A stretch of 64,000 nt of DNA. Origin: Flectonema sp. DT1601 (taxonomy: Eukaryota > Euglenozoa > Diplonemea > Diplonemida > Diplonemidae). A model generated the notes under the pieces. It was not told the origin of the DNA, did not search any database, and worked only from the letters and a program-made list of their open reading frames with translations. The DNA lies in the NCBI GenBank assembly GCA_964019425.1, contig OZ025788.1, positions 992,001 to 1,056,000 of the forward strand. The letters are read 5' to 3'. This document shows, piece by piece, positions 1 through 10,305 of this stretch; positions within the stretch are counted from its first letter, which is position 1; every line of letters begins with the position of its first letter. Made by a program: the position numbers and the translations under genes.

Positions 1-847
1 GATAACGTGTGAGTTCTAAATGTCATGTGTTGTGTAGCAACTAATCTCTGGATTTCTGTTTCTAAATTAGCCTTCTCCGACTCACGGGCTTGCCTCTCTT
101 CAGCAAGAGCAGTATTTGCAACATGTTCCTTTTTAGTAGAATCCATTCGATATTTCTCTGCGGTTTGTTGTTTGTCTCTTGCCTCTTGAAGTTGTTTTTG
201 AGTACTTTGAACAAGTAAAGTAGCATCCTGTAACTGCTTATGAATATCAGTAGAAATTGGGTGTCTGGCTTTAGCCAGGTCTACCCCTGCTTGATCCACA
301 CGTGTTTGAAGATCAGAAATAGATTGCTGTTTGTTACTAATCTCACGAGCAGCTGATGCAAGTTGTAGTTTCAGTAACAAACTATCAGCTTTATGAATAG
401 GACCAGATTTAGATAAATCAATAAGAGATTGATGAATCGCTTCTATTGTTCTCCAAGTATGTCGATGAGCAGCCAACAGAGTAGTTGCTACTGAGGGTAC
501 ACAATTAATATTACTTCCTAATTGATCACTAGTAGTTTCATGTTTTATAGGTAAAGTCCCTTTATTCAATTGCATGAGTAGTGCAGTAGCCCTTACAGAG
601 TCTTCAGTACTAAATCCGATCTCTGCAAGACCGTCACCCATCATCTGAATCCTCACTCCCCTTACTGGAGCGAGGAGATCTCGTAAGTCAGATTCACCCC
701 ATCCACTGGGAAGGTGTAACTCTAAGCAGGGCCCTTCAGTATCTGGCATCGCATATCTAAGAATTGTAGCAGCCTTGAAAAAGAGATTATTATAACAAAG
801 ACCTCCAACCATTAAAAAAAAATAAAATACACCGAATCATGCCGCAT
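1..847 (-). CDS. RRM-like / coiled-coil protein, 3'-truncated by window edge
   Basis: The minus-strand frame is open from 773 to the window edge, giving at least 257 codons with no stop, so the C terminus lies outside. The first about 75 residues look like an RNA-recognition-motif fold: a hydrophobic strand (CLELHLPSG), a helix (ESDLRDLLAP), a strand pair (GVRIQMMGDGLAEIGF) and a helix (SVRATALLMQLN). The rest is Gln/Glu/Ala/Lys-rich with heptad spacing, probably coiled coil. Start choice is uncertain. I prefer ATG at 847, a five-codon first exon (833-847) and a 59-nt intron (774-832, donor GTGTAT, acceptor TTTTTCAAG), which keeps frame. An unspliced ATG at 812 is also in frame. A strong acceptor (TTCGAATTCAG) lies just upstream of 851. 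An ATG at 851 opens only a four-codon ORF. No specific family was recognised; RNA binding is inferred from the fold-like pattern. Confidence 0.55.
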
Positions 848-1938
848 CCATGGTAGTGTAACCTGAATTCGAAAAAAGGAAATTCTGCAAACATTCTCAG
901 AGTACCTGAAGAGACGATAACCAGTACACTTAGCCAGGTCTGTTTCCGTTTGTAATTTCAAAAAGTTATAAATTTAAAGGGGCAGGGCTAGGGAGGTTAA
1001 CCTTAAAGAAACTTAGCATAATAACGATAAGTTTATCTAATTTAGATTATTCAAAAGCCAATCAAGAATTTTTCGGCCGTTTCCTGTTACTAGTTAGTAA
1101 ATCGAACAAGAAAGAACTCGGTAGCTAGTTGGTACACTTTCTTTTGCACTGGCAAAAAAAAGCGTTTGGAGAGCTCTCCACAGATCAAAACTTACTGAGC
1201 TTAAGGAGCACCCCTCTACTATTATTAATTTGTACAACAAAAACAACACAAGAAACACAGCGTCCCATCACCAACAAGAAAACTTGATTAGCGGTACATA
1301 TCCCAAAAGACGGAAGCTCGGAGGAAAGAAATAACACTCTCAAGAAATTAGTGAATAGAAAAAAGACGGATAAACTCCAAAAGGAGAGAAGTCCCCATTG
1401 AAAGAGTTAACACGTCGAACTAGAAAGAATATAAGTCGTGAAGAAAGAGGGGAGACACAAGATTAGTTTCATTCCGACGGAAAACAGCCAATCAACTACT
1501 CTGTTGCAGATTTTCAAGGCAAGTCGTTAGATCGAAATGGGAGCCACTCACGTTGGTCTACGAATTATTAATTATTATATACAGACACGAAATCTGATTT
1601 CACACACTGGCAGAGTAAAAACCGATAAAGAAAACCTTTGCCCAACAAGCTTGAGATGCACATGAAGGCAATAGAGAGCTGTGAATAGGATCACCTGTGG
1701 AAAAGCCAAGGCGCCCGGTTCTCTATACCAGACGCCTTTAAGTGGCACCTTTGTAATTGAAAATCGAGAGAAACAGAGTTTCCAGCTTTGTAATTTGTTG
1801 TTATCTTAACAGATAAGGTAAGTCGGCCAGATCATCGTCCCAACAGGTAGACTGTAGTTTTTTGGCAAGTGGGGCGAAAGGAAACGTAGCCTTCTATGAC
1901 GATCAAGAGATAAACTAAAAAAGTCGGGGCCCGGCAGA
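848..1938. other. Gene-free spacer upstream of the RRM gene
   Basis: About 1.1 kb of AT-rich DNA between the start of the RRM-like gene and the plus-strand tRNA. A plus-strand ATG at about 1537 opens about 42 codons with no recognisable content. I see no supported gene, and no further repeat was recognised. Confidence 0.6.
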
Positions 1939-2011
1939 TCCCCCTTGGCGCAGTCGGTAGCGCGTCAGGCTGTTAACCTGCAGGTCGTTGGTTCGAACCC
2001 AACAGGGGGAG
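1939..2011 (+). tRNA. tRNA-Asn (GTT anticodon)
   Basis: The sequence folds as a full cloverleaf without an intron. The acceptor arm TCCCCCT pairs with AGGGGGA, followed by discriminator G. The D stem is GCGC/GCGC. The anticodon stem has four pairs plus a T-C mismatch at 27-43, around loop CTGTTAA with anticodon GTT, which reads Asn codons AAC/AAU. The T arm is GTTGG-TTCGAAC-CCAAC. A and B box sequences are present and a T run follows at once. It is the only gene seen on the plus strand. Confidence 0.96.
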
Positions 2012-2012
2012 A

Positions 2013-2021
2013 TTTTTTTTT
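2013..2021 (+). terminator. RNA polymerase III T-run terminator of tRNA-Asn
   Basis: Nine consecutive T residues begin two bases after the tRNA discriminator base, as expected for Pol III termination on the plus strand. Confidence 0.8.
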
Positions 2022-2271
2022 CTTTCTTCAAAAGTTGTTATTTTTACCAAACAGACATGTGCCCAAAATTTGAGCAGCACAACAGAGCCTCAAATGAAAA
2101 CAAACCAGGTCATAACTGGACCAAATGTTATGAGAAAAATTAACAAACTAATAAAATAGAATTCGTGAAGAAGCTTGCAAAGCAACATGATATTCCTGTA
2201 CAAAGCACTTGATTTGATTCTTGCTTGCTAAGTTGATTCAGTTTTTTCAATTCAGGCCAGACTTTAGGATT

Positions 2272-4671
2272 TCACTCTTCGATCTCCTCAGGTTCAGAAT
2301 TTGTCAAGGTTTCCTGCTGCACTTTCCACATCGCGTCATATTTTCCACCTTTTCCACGCAATGTCTGGTGTGTCCCCTCTTCAACCACTTTTCCATCTTT
2401 AATTACAACGATCTTGTCAGAATCTTGAATTGTCGACAATCGGTGGGCAATGACCACAAGGGTGCGACCTCGCAAGCACTGGAGAACTTGAAGGATTTCT
2501 TTCTCTGTGTTTGAATCAAGTGCAGAGGTAGCCTCATCAAGAACGATAATGGGCGGGTTTTTGAGAAGACATCTGGCGATGGCAACACGCTGCTTTTCAC
2601 CACCAGACAGCCTGAGACCTCTCTCACCAACTTGAGTGTCCCAACCCTTTGGAAGCTTGTTTACTACTTGCAGCAGCTGTGCGTCTCTGGCAACTTTCAT
2701 CAGGTCCTCCTCGGTGGCCTCAGGTTTTCCATACATGACATTGTGCCGTAAGGTGTCATTAAAGAGAACCGTGTCTTGAGGAACAATCCCAATTGCACTG
2801 CGCAGGGACTGCTGTGTGACTTTGCTAATGTCTTGGTCATTAATTAATATTTGCCCTTCGATGAGATCATAAAAGCGGAATAGCAACCTTGAAATTGTTG
2901 TCTTTCCACAACCCGTTTCTCCAACGATCGCAAGCTTTTTTCCAGCGGAAATTCTTATGTTGATGTCTTGCAAACCAGCTCCAGCATCAGCACTTGGGTA
3001 GCGAAAGAAAACGTTTTTGAATTCAATAGGAACCTTAGGAAGATGCAAGGGTGTCTTCTTTGTTCGTGAAAGCTGAGTCACAGCTTCGTTCACAAGCAAA
3101 TGACGACTTTCATCGACACTTGAATCACTTGAATATCCGTTGGACTGCTGAGGTGTGCTGTCTTCACCTTGAATGCCTATCAGTACATGATCCTTCTCAG
3201 CCTGAAATCCATCCATGAGTAAATTTAGAGGAATAGCATCACTGCTATCTTGCACATCAGGAGATTCACTGAGTAAGTCAGCAAGATGTTGCATGTTTAC
3301 AAAAGCCATTACCACAGTATTGTAGACAGATCCTAAGAACGTCAGAGGTGTGAAGAGCTGCATCACGTATGCTTGAATAGCAACAAAATCACCCACCTTG
3401 AGAGATCCATCCAGTACTGATTTTGAACTTACATACAAGGATGAAAACAAACAACCGTATATGATCAGCTGCTGAGTAAAATTTAACGCGGATAGCGTCA
3501 TTTGGATCACAACACCATATTTCTGATAACCTTTAACAGATGTCACGAACGATTCACGTTCTCTTGGTTCTGCAGTGAAATATTTTACTGTTTCGAAATT
3601 CATCAAACTGTCAGTTGCCTTTGTGTGATAATCGTTATCTTCATGATTCATTCCTTCACGCAATCGGCGTCTCCAAGCAGTCACTACAGATGTCAGTATG
3701 ATGTACACGGCAAAGCTTAGTAGACAAATAGCAGCCAAGTCTGGCTTTCCAAAATGTGCATAAAACATTGCAAACGTTACTATACATTCAAGTATAGTTG
3801 GAATCAGGTATAAAAACAGGTACGTGACAATGCTGTCAGCAGCGGCTGTACCTCTGTCCATCGATCTGATTACTTGACCCATCTTCTTTCTTAAATGCCA
3901 CTCCAGTGATAGACTGTGTATGTGGTGGAAAACATGTTCTGCCATTTCCACAAAGGCGACTTGTTTTACTTTTACGTATATTACATTTTGGGCTTCCTTC
4001 AACCCTTTAGCAAGGAGTGCAACACAACAGTACGTTAGAAGGTCGGCAGTGGCGGATTCACCTGTTGAAAGATCAGTGATAATCCTCCCCATTATCAATG
4101 GAATATAAATATTGCAAATTTTGGCACCGATAATTGAAACCCAGGTCATGACTGCTCTAATCTTGTTGATTGCTCCCTTTGGCAAAAAATAAGGACGCAA
4201 GATTACTATTATGTATTTCATGGTCGGCATCTTCTTACGGGTCCCATTGACAGTTGATCTGCACAACAGTAGGTGCAGTGTAGTTGTAAAAAGTATCGAT
4301 ATCAGCATTGCTTGTTTCAATCCCTTATGAGAATCTGGAGACCAGTCAGAAGCAATAGCCTTTGAGGCTACAATAATAGACGACAGCACAACAGTGGCAT
4401 AATATAGTGATTTGTTCATCTTAAACTTCAGGAAGCAGAATGAAATTGCTCTTATCCATGAAAACACCACAATATCCATTGTTCCTCTCGCGACAGTGTA
4501 GGGATGATGGTTCTCAAAATGAGTCATTCCCCATAACCCCGTGATAGCAATAACTTCAACTAATGCCACGACGGCAAATATCTTAGCGACTGATCTGTTT
4601 GCCGTCACTGCAACAACATCATTTTGTGGACTAAATCCTCCCGCTGCACGTCCCATGCCGGTCCTTGCCAT
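2272..4671 (-). CDS. ABC half-transporter, ABCB6/HMT1/ATM1 subfamily
   Basis: Single exon, 799 aa. An N-terminal membrane region of about 150 residues precedes the six-helix ABC transmembrane domain (about residues 170-470) and one nucleotide-binding domain (about 570-790). Visible motifs are Walker A GETGCGKTT, signature LSGGEKQRVA, Walker B IIVLDEATSALD and switch IAHRLST. The extra N-terminal helices and motifs such as SLNFETVKYF-like DSLMNFETVKYF and GIVPQDTVLFNDT match the ABCB6/HMT1 branch better than ABCB7. Known members are half-transporters that dimerise and move porphyrins, glutathione or phytochelatin conjugates across organelle or vacuolar membranes; the substrate here is not visible. 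ATG at 4671 is chosen because acceptor TTTTCAG ends 15 nt upstream (AG at 4687-4688). The frame stays open upstream through that acceptor, which would add ten unlikely residues. The stop is TGA. Confidence 0.93.
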   Translation of the reverse strand: MARTGMGRAAGGFSPQNDVVAVTANRSVAKIFAVVALVEVIAITGLWGMTHFENHHPYTVARGTMDIVVFSWIRAISFCFLKFKMNKSLYYATVVLSSIIVASKAIASDWSPDSHKGLKQAMLISILFTTTLHLLLCRSTVNGTRKKMPTMKYIIVILRPYFLPKGAINKIRAVMTWVSIIGAKICNIYIPLIMGRIITDLSTGESATADLLTYCCVALLAKGLKEAQNVIYVKVKQVAFVEMAEHVFHHIHSLSLEWHLRKKMGQVIRSMDRGTAAADSIVTYLFLYLIPTILECIVTFAMFYAHFGKPDLAAICLLSFAVYIILTSVVTAWRRRLREGMNHEDNDYHTKATDSLMNFETVKYFTAEPRERESFVTSVKGYQKYGVVIQMTLSALNFTQQLIIYGCLFSSLYVSSKSVLDGSLKVGDFVAIQAYVMQLFTPLTFLGSVYNTVVMAFVNMQHLADLLSESPDVQDSSDAIPLNLLMDGFQAEKDHVLIGIQGEDSTPQQSNGYSSDSSVDESRHLLVNEAVTQLSRTKKTPLHLPKVPIEFKNVFFRYPSADAGAGLQDINIRISAGKKLAIVGETGCGKTTISRLLFRFYDLIEGQILINDQDISKVTQQSLRSAIGIVPQDTVLFNDTLRHNVMYGKPEATEEDLMKVARDAQLLQVVNKLPKGWDTQVGERGLRLSGGEKQRVAIARCLLKNPPIIVLDEATSALDSNTEKEILQVLQCLRGRTLVVIAHRLSTIQDSDKIVVIKDGKVVEEGTHQTLRGKGGKYDAMWKVQQETLTNSEPEEIEE

Positions 4672-4688
4672 TGTAAGTTGTTTTGGCT

Positions 4689-5587
4689 GAAAAGAAAACA
4701 ATTGATAGTAATAATTTGATCATAAGTGCAACTTTCCCTTTTGTCTTCTAGCCATTGTTCAGACGCGACTTATTTGTTGTTCGATACTTGATTTGTTTAA
4801 TTTCCTCCCGCTGTATTGAATTTTTAGAACTTTATCACACTTACGCACACTCTTCATAAACATAGTACTATATCAACGGGGGGTAGTATAATGAACACAA
4901 AGTGGGGGAAATGGAAAACAAACTCCTGGAAGAGGAATACTAAAAGAAGACGAAAAATAGTTCGAAAAATAGAAAAGGGGAAAAGGTTTTTTTTGTGGGA
5001 TATTCGCAGTGGTTTCGTTTTTTGTTTTAGCTATTCGCGGCAAATATATATTTTTGTTCAAATCGCAAATAACTAAAACCGAAAACCCTTTCCCACAGCG
5101 AAAATTCCTTCTTTTTTTTTTTTTGACACATGTGTGGGTGTTGTATTCTTAGTCAACAAATATATTTGTAACGCTCTCTAATTTGCATCAACAACAAAAC
5201 GGAAAACGAACGTTGAGAACCAAATCCCCAGAACACAGGGGTTCGACTCTAGGTTTGCAGGCAACACCCATAACAAATAAGAAAAGGAAAAAAGAAAAGG
5301 AAAAAAGAAAAGGGAAAATAAATAAATTTCTATTAATGTGGCTCTGTCCAGAAAAAGAAGAAAAAATAAAAAATATAGGCAAAATCTACGGCTTTAAAAA
5401 TACAATTGTTTGAAAAATAATCTAACGAGGGACTGTCACTACATTCCTTTTTTTCTCCCTCCGCCAACCCCTCCATCAAAAAAAAAAAAAAAAAAACATC
5501 CGATGGAGGATCCTGAGGGTAAAATTGTTGTTCGCCTTACATTGGACAACCTTCTTTGAAGAGACAAGTCTATGGAACTTGCAAAGC
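4689..5587. other. Gene-free spacer between ABC transporter and Tudor-like gene
   Basis: About 900 bp with A-rich simple sequence at about 5280-5330 (repeated gaaaaggaaaaaa) and an A run at 5480-5497. The only open frames are short low-complexity K/R- or F-rich shadows. No gene, RNA or mobile element was recognised. Confidence 0.6.
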
Positions 5588-6418
5588 TTACATCAACCGG
5601 CTGTCTCTGTAGCTTGCTGAGTAACCCGATTCGGAATAGTTGCGGTCGCGTTGGTATTGTGGAGCTGGGTCACGTCTGCGAGATTCACGACCATGATGAT
5701 CGCGAGAGTATTTTGATCTGTCCCTATCCTGATCACGTCGGTCATGTTGGGACTCACGTCTGTGATGATCATGGGACTTGTGCTCATCGTACAGAACAGC
5801 ATGCGGAGCATTCTTCGCAACACTTGAGGAAGGAGAAGCTCCTCTTTGAGCAGACTTTCTTATAACATCACCAGGTGGTGGTAAAGGACCTTTCGTAGTT
5901 TCTGAATAGTCCACAGCAGAATAAATATCAGTTGCATTCATATGTGGATCAAAGCCACCATCGTCAAATTGAACAGCGTAGGTTCCATCCTTGTTAATTT
6001 CTGAAATATGTCCACGATAAAGGTCAGCAGACCCGTGCCAGCGAGCATCAACACGTTCATCAATACAGAAACGTCGAACCATTTTTTTTGTGGTAGTCCA
6101 TTCTTCTTCTCCATCTTCGTATCTGACTAGATATTTTTGCTTTCTGGCATCTATATTTATAATCCATCCTGGGTACATTCCCCCACCCTTCCAACATGCT
6201 TCAACTTTCATTCCTAATTCTAACTCATCACTAAGTCCTTCAACAGTACTGCCAGGTGTTGGTGATCTCTTCTGATTAGTAGTGGGAGGTCCCAAAGCAC
6301 CAGACTCTATTTCATACATCTGTCTTGCTGAGTCTACTTGTCCCTGTCCCTGGATGCACTTCGAGTAATCAACTTCCTCCCCAACCGTTGATTTTTCGTC
6401 AGACATACAGCAACCCAT
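5588..6418 (-). CDS. Tudor-like domain protein with N-terminal MGCC acylation-like motif
   Basis: Single exon, 276 aa, TAA stop. Two consecutive Tudor/Agenet-like modules occupy about residues 68-165. The first has GMKVEACWKGGGMYPGWI followed by YLVRYEDGEEEWT; the second has RVDARWHGSADLYRGHI followed by YAVQFDDG. Such barrels usually bind methylated Lys or Arg tails. The C-terminal about 80 residues are rich in Arg, Asp, His, Ser and Tyr, typical of a disordered, possibly RNA-associated tail. The start MGCCMSDE has Gly2 followed by Cys3-Cys4, a pattern for N-myristoylation and palmitoylation, odd for a presumed nuclear reader. If translation began at Met5 the motif would vanish. Acceptor CATCTTCACAG ends at 6439, 20 nt before the ATG, and no other ATG intervenes, which supports the upstream start. 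Confidence 0.75.
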   Translation of the reverse strand: MGCCMSDEKSTVGEEVDYSKCIQGQGQVDSARQMYEIESGALGPPTTNQKRSPTPGSTVEGLSDELELGMKVEACWKGGGMYPGWIINIDARKQKYLVRYEDGEEEWTTTKKMVRRFCIDERVDARWHGSADLYRGHISEINKDGTYAVQFDDGGFDPHMNATDIYSAVDYSETTKGPLPPPGDVIRKSAQRGASPSSSVAKNAPHAVLYDEHKSHDHHRRESQHDRRDQDRDRSKYSRDHHGRESRRRDPAPQYQRDRNYSESGYSASYRDSRLM

Positions 6419-6727
6419 TGTGAAGTGTATGTTGTTTCCTGTGAAGATGAAATAATGAGAATTCAGTCGCTTATACTTCTAAATTAGTTTCACAAGAGGC
6501 GTGATGGACGAAGAGACATATTAAGCGTGAGTCCTGTTGTGTGACGAGTGTAATATTTATGAAATCATTCAGTTTCTAAGGGAAATTAATGATCGGAATG
6601 TACTTAACTTTCTTTTTCGTTCGCGAGCTGATGCGATTCCAGCGATCCTTCGTCAAGAAGACCAAAAATTACAGCAGCTTGGTTGTGCGTAATGCTCTTG
6701 TCGTTGTCTTCAAGTTTCGTCAATATA

Positions 6728-7624
6728 TTAGACTTTCGCAGCCTTCCTCCTTTTCCGAATTGCAAATATATCGATGCCTCTATTTTCAATGGGGGTGTCA
6801 TCTTCATCGTCTTCATCATCAGAGTTGTCAGCCTTTCGTTTTTCCTTATCATCAGACGTTATCTCATCACTAAGCTTTGAAACACGAGAGAGAAGTTCAA
6901 GCGGCTTAGCCCCAGCTGTGAAGACTGAAGCCGTGTGCAAATTGCACCAGATTTCTGGAAGATGGTCCTCAACGAATCTGAGTGTAAATTTTATATTATC
7001 TTTCAACTCTGATTTGGTCAGGAGCGTTGAACCAACCCTGACACTTAACGAACCTTTACCTACTTTAATAGCAGTGCTTTTGAGACCCCACTCAACACGT
7101 CTTCTGAATGATTTAGGATCACTGCAGTCAATCTTTGCTAATATTTTGCTACGTATAAGAACAGGTGTATCTGACACTGTTCTGTTGTCGCAGAGTATAA
7201 TAGGAAACTCATCGAGTACGCGGTTTATTTTGTTCTTAGTGATGTCCAAGTTGCTGTGGTGCAGCGATTTTACGTTAATTATCTCATTTACGGTCTTTCG
7301 TTTGTTATTTTTCTTTGTGAGTCGGTGTGCTTGTGCTCCTACCAGCAAACAGCTTTTCTCTCCCTTGAAAGGGGAATGCGCCAGTCTTATAGTTCTTGTT
7401 CTTATAAACTTTTCACTGTCAGTATGGCCGTCAATGCATGTCCACGTCAGGAAAATATTTTGAGGTTTCTGTCGCTCTCCTGCAACAGGCTCTGGTTCAT
7501 TGGGTCGGAGTTGCTTTGCCATCATCATCACAGCGCAGCAATTATCTAGTCGCTGTTCATCTAATTTAGATGAGATGGGACCTACAGCTGCTGCTTCTTC
7601 AGTACTCACACCGACTAAAGGCAT
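6728..7624 (-). CDS. Ribosomal L1-fold protein, possibly Utp30/RSL1D1-like
   Basis: Single exon, 298 aa. The middle and C-terminal half fit the two-domain ribosomal L1 fold as found in RSL1D1/Utp30/Cic1 nucleolar proteins. Strand-rich FPIILCDNRTVSDTPVLIRS is followed by the L1-type stretch with VRVGSTLLTKSELKDNI, then FVEDHLPEIWCNLHTASVF. Relatives act in pre-rRNA processing or large-subunit assembly. The N-terminal about 90 residues show no recognisable domain. The C terminus has an acidic run (DDEDDEDD) and then basic KRRKAAKV, a plausible nucleolar-localisation signal. ATG 7624 is the first in-frame Met; a candidate acceptor (CTCCAACAG) lies about 24 nt upstream. Family assignment rests on pattern recognition only and is moderate. 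Confidence 0.6.
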   Translation of the reverse strand: MPLVGVSTEEAAAVGPISSKLDEQRLDNCCAVMMMAKQLRPNEPEPVAGERQKPQNIFLTWTCIDGHTDSEKFIRTRTIRLAHSPFKGEKSCLLVGAQAHRLTKKNNKRKTVNEIINVKSLHHSNLDITKNKINRVLDEFPIILCDNRTVSDTPVLIRSKILAKIDCSDPKSFRRRVEWGLKSTAIKVGKGSLSVRVGSTLLTKSELKDNIKFTLRFVEDHLPEIWCNLHTASVFTAGAKPLELLSRVSKLSDEITSDDKEKRKADNSDDEDDEDDTPIENRGIDIFAIRKRRKAAKV

Positions 7625-8512
7625 TTATTTGTTTTAAAGCTGTTCTGTTGGAGAATGTTTTGATGGTAGAAAGCCAAAGATAAGAAGACTGCAGTCATAC
7701 AATGCCTGTTTAATAAAACAAAATAAAAAAATTAACTACTCAAACACTAACAAAGATTACAACAAAAAAACCTGACAGCAATACCGTTGATGAAGAAAAA
7801 GAAGACTGAATAATCACGAGGATCAAGAGACCCTACTTTGTTATTTTTTTTTAAAAAAAAATTCGTTCCTTCGTTCTTTCGTTTTTTTTTTTTTTTTTTT
7901 TTTTTGTTATTTTTTCCCTCCGACTCGAACTGATTTAAAAAGTCCTCTTATCGGAAGTTTTGCTCCTGTAAAATACCTGATTACACAGAGTAGTATGAGC
8001 GATTAATAGCCTTGCAAAAAAAATAAAAGGGAAAAAATAAATAAATAAAAAGGACAATGGGACGTTTTCTACCCCCACGCCTTTAGCCCCTTCTTAAAGT
8101 TATTTGCGTTAGGAAACCCTTTGCCCAGTAATAATAAAGGAAAACAAAAAGATACCTTTTCTTCTTTTTTTTTCTTTTTCTCGTACAAGAAACTTTCAAA
8201 GCGATTTTTGCTTCTTCTTTTTTCTGAGTACTCGCACCTTCTAAAGTTTTAAATTTTTTTTGTTGATACGAAGGCGACCACTGACTAAAAAATAAAAAGG
8301 GAATAAAAAAAGGGGGAAAAGAAGAACACTAAAAAACCACCGAAATGATAACTGACGAATGCCTGTTTTTTTTTTTTTTTTTTTTTTTTTTCCCCTTCTC
8401 TCTCGACTCTTAACGTAATCCATCAACTACTAGGCAATAACATACACAACACTCACAACGTCCAGACGAAGGTAACTATGGAGAAGTGTGGTCCCAACAA
8501 CTAACGCCAAGC
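7625..8512. other. Gene-free spacer rich in poly-T runs
   Basis: About 890 bp between the L1-fold gene and the last exon of eIF3L, with T runs at 7881-7905 and 8367-8390 and A/T-rich filler. Open frames here are homopolymer artefacts. No gene recognised. Confidence 0.6.
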
Positions 8513-10245
8513 TTAACTGTAGTGGACTCTTGCTTGCTTAGTGAAGATGTCATGTGGGCTGAGTCCCTGTAGATATTTTTTTTTTTTCTGCAATTACTTC
8601 ACTAAACACTTAATGAAAATAAAGTAACCGACCCAACGTTCATAGCTGTAAACGTGTGTGATATTTGAATACATACTCTGGTGGCATTTCTAAGGGTTTC
8701 AATATGGCTGACAAAGTAGCTGGAGTTAGCTTGTGGACGACGGAAATCAGCATCGATGTGAAGGATTTCTTTGTCGAAGTAGAAGTCAGCATCAGACAAA
8801 CACTTGTATGACCCGTCCAATGGGGATCCCTGTGACCAGGAGAGCTGACGAGACTTGTGTTTGAGGCACATAAGCTCTCTGGTAAGCGATTGCTTTTCGG
8901 TGTCCAATGCATCGGCCTCACCACTGTCGGTAGCAGTACGAGCAAGTTTATCAAGAGTAATTGTTGAGTATAATTTCAAGTATGATCGGAGGATTGGAAG
9001 TCTTAACTGCTGACGAACCTCTCTCAAGAACAAGTTAAGCTGAGTGAACAAAGACTCGTTCTTTCCGGCTTCGCATACTTCGATGTCTGCGAGGGCAGAG
9101 CTTGGAGTGAAAAAGCGAGGGCAGGCCTGCATAAACAATGACCTGAATGTAGCGATAGAGTCTTCGTTACCCTGCTTCAACATCTCGCGATCCTCACTCT
9201 TAACACGCTGGGCCAGAAGTCCAGCAACAGTCTCATCACCCATCATTTGAGGACGGCACCCGGCAAGTTCAAGTGCCATGGCCAACAACTTCGCGCAGTT
9301 CTCTCTCATTTTCGCAATGTTGCTCACAGTCTGGTTGGTGGTTTGTGCGGATTCCAAAGATCTGCTTCTCAAGGCCTGTAGCAGAATTCTCACGGCATCG
9401 TAGTGTCTTCTCATCATCATGTACGCAAATCCAGCGTAGTATAAAATGGTAATGTGACAGGCCTGAACCTTTTTGAAGATCTTTTCACCCTCTTTCTCTG
9501 GAGTGAAGTCAATGTTTGCGACACACTTCAATGCCTGGTAGTAGTCTCCTACAAGGACGTGGATTCTCAGAAGACCAACCATTGCGAAGTATCCCCAAAC
9601 ACGTGATACGTGCATAGTTCCAGGCGACAACACATCAGCAGCTGTAAGTTTACCCTGTTTAATCTGAGTCAGGACAACTGTGATGTCAGACTTTCTAATT
9701 AAACGCTGAAGGTACTTAATACCAGTTACTGGGTCCCAAATCTTTGGGAATCTCTCGAGTTCCTTAAGACGTTCAGCCTCTTCAGCGCTGTCCTTCTTTG
9801 CAGCAGGTCCGTGACGGTCAGCACAGTATCTGCAGTACTCTTGAAGTTGGTAGACAAACTCGTCAATGATGTCGTACAACCATCCGTTTGGAAGATCAAA
9901 TGTAACACGGTCACCTTCACATTCAAGAACCTTATTAAAAAGAGACAAATAGTTGTGCCAAGCAGCAGCACGATCTTCAATACGAATCTCATCTGGTTTC
10001 TTAGTTGAGTAAAGGTGTCTGGTGTGCAATTCTTTGTACAACAACATGACTAAGCTGTCAGCATCGTAACCCATCTTCTTCATTACTGCGTCTGGCTTTG
10101 CAACATCTTCCTGTGCAAGGTCAGTGAATCTGCTTTCCTTAAGCTCGTGAATCTTCAGTGCATCTCTCTCCTTGAGTGCAGTGTGGAGCTCTTCGACAAA
10201 CTTCTTTGCACGATCGCTGACTGTCTCGTCTGTGAATTGCGACAT
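8513..10245 (-). CDS. Eukaryotic translation initiation factor 3 subunit L
   Basis: Two exons: 8677-10245 and 8513-8566, with a 110-nt intron (donor GTATGT, acceptor ATCTACAG), giving 540 aa. The protein follows eIF3L (Paf67 family) along its length: an N-terminal helical region with LYKELHTRHLY, central blocks PKIWDPVTGIKYLQRL and ILYYAGFAYMMMRRY-like YYAGFAYMMMRRHYDAV, then the PCI-like C terminus. Human eIF3L is 564 aa. Reading through the donor would add 24 unrelated residues, while splicing gives a short C-terminal exon ending TAA. The product is a subunit of the eIF3 scaffold that holds mRNA and the 40S ribosome in the cytosol. Start ATG 10245 begins MSQFTDETVSD; acceptor CTCATCAG ends 58 nt upstream (10304). 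Family call is strong; the last exon is modelled by eye. Confidence 0.92.
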
Positions 10246-10305
10246 TTTATGTTTTTAGATTATTGATATTATGGACACTTCTTAATAACCGTTTCTCCGT
10301 GATCT

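Noticed and set aside
5221-5262. T-arm-like GGTTCGACTC suggesting a second tRNA
   Set aside because: Flanking bases do not pair as a T stem and no acceptor or anticodon arm can be formed.
6774-7463. 229-codon plus-strand frame
   Set aside because: Exactly antisense to the L1-fold gene; Ser-rich stretch is the reverse of the acidic Asp/Glu run.
8567-8676. 31-nt intron at the 3' end of eIF3L (GTATGT to GTTTACAG)
   Set aside because: Too short compared with all other introns (57 nt or more) and yields an unlikely C terminus; the 110-nt intron gives a plausible ending.
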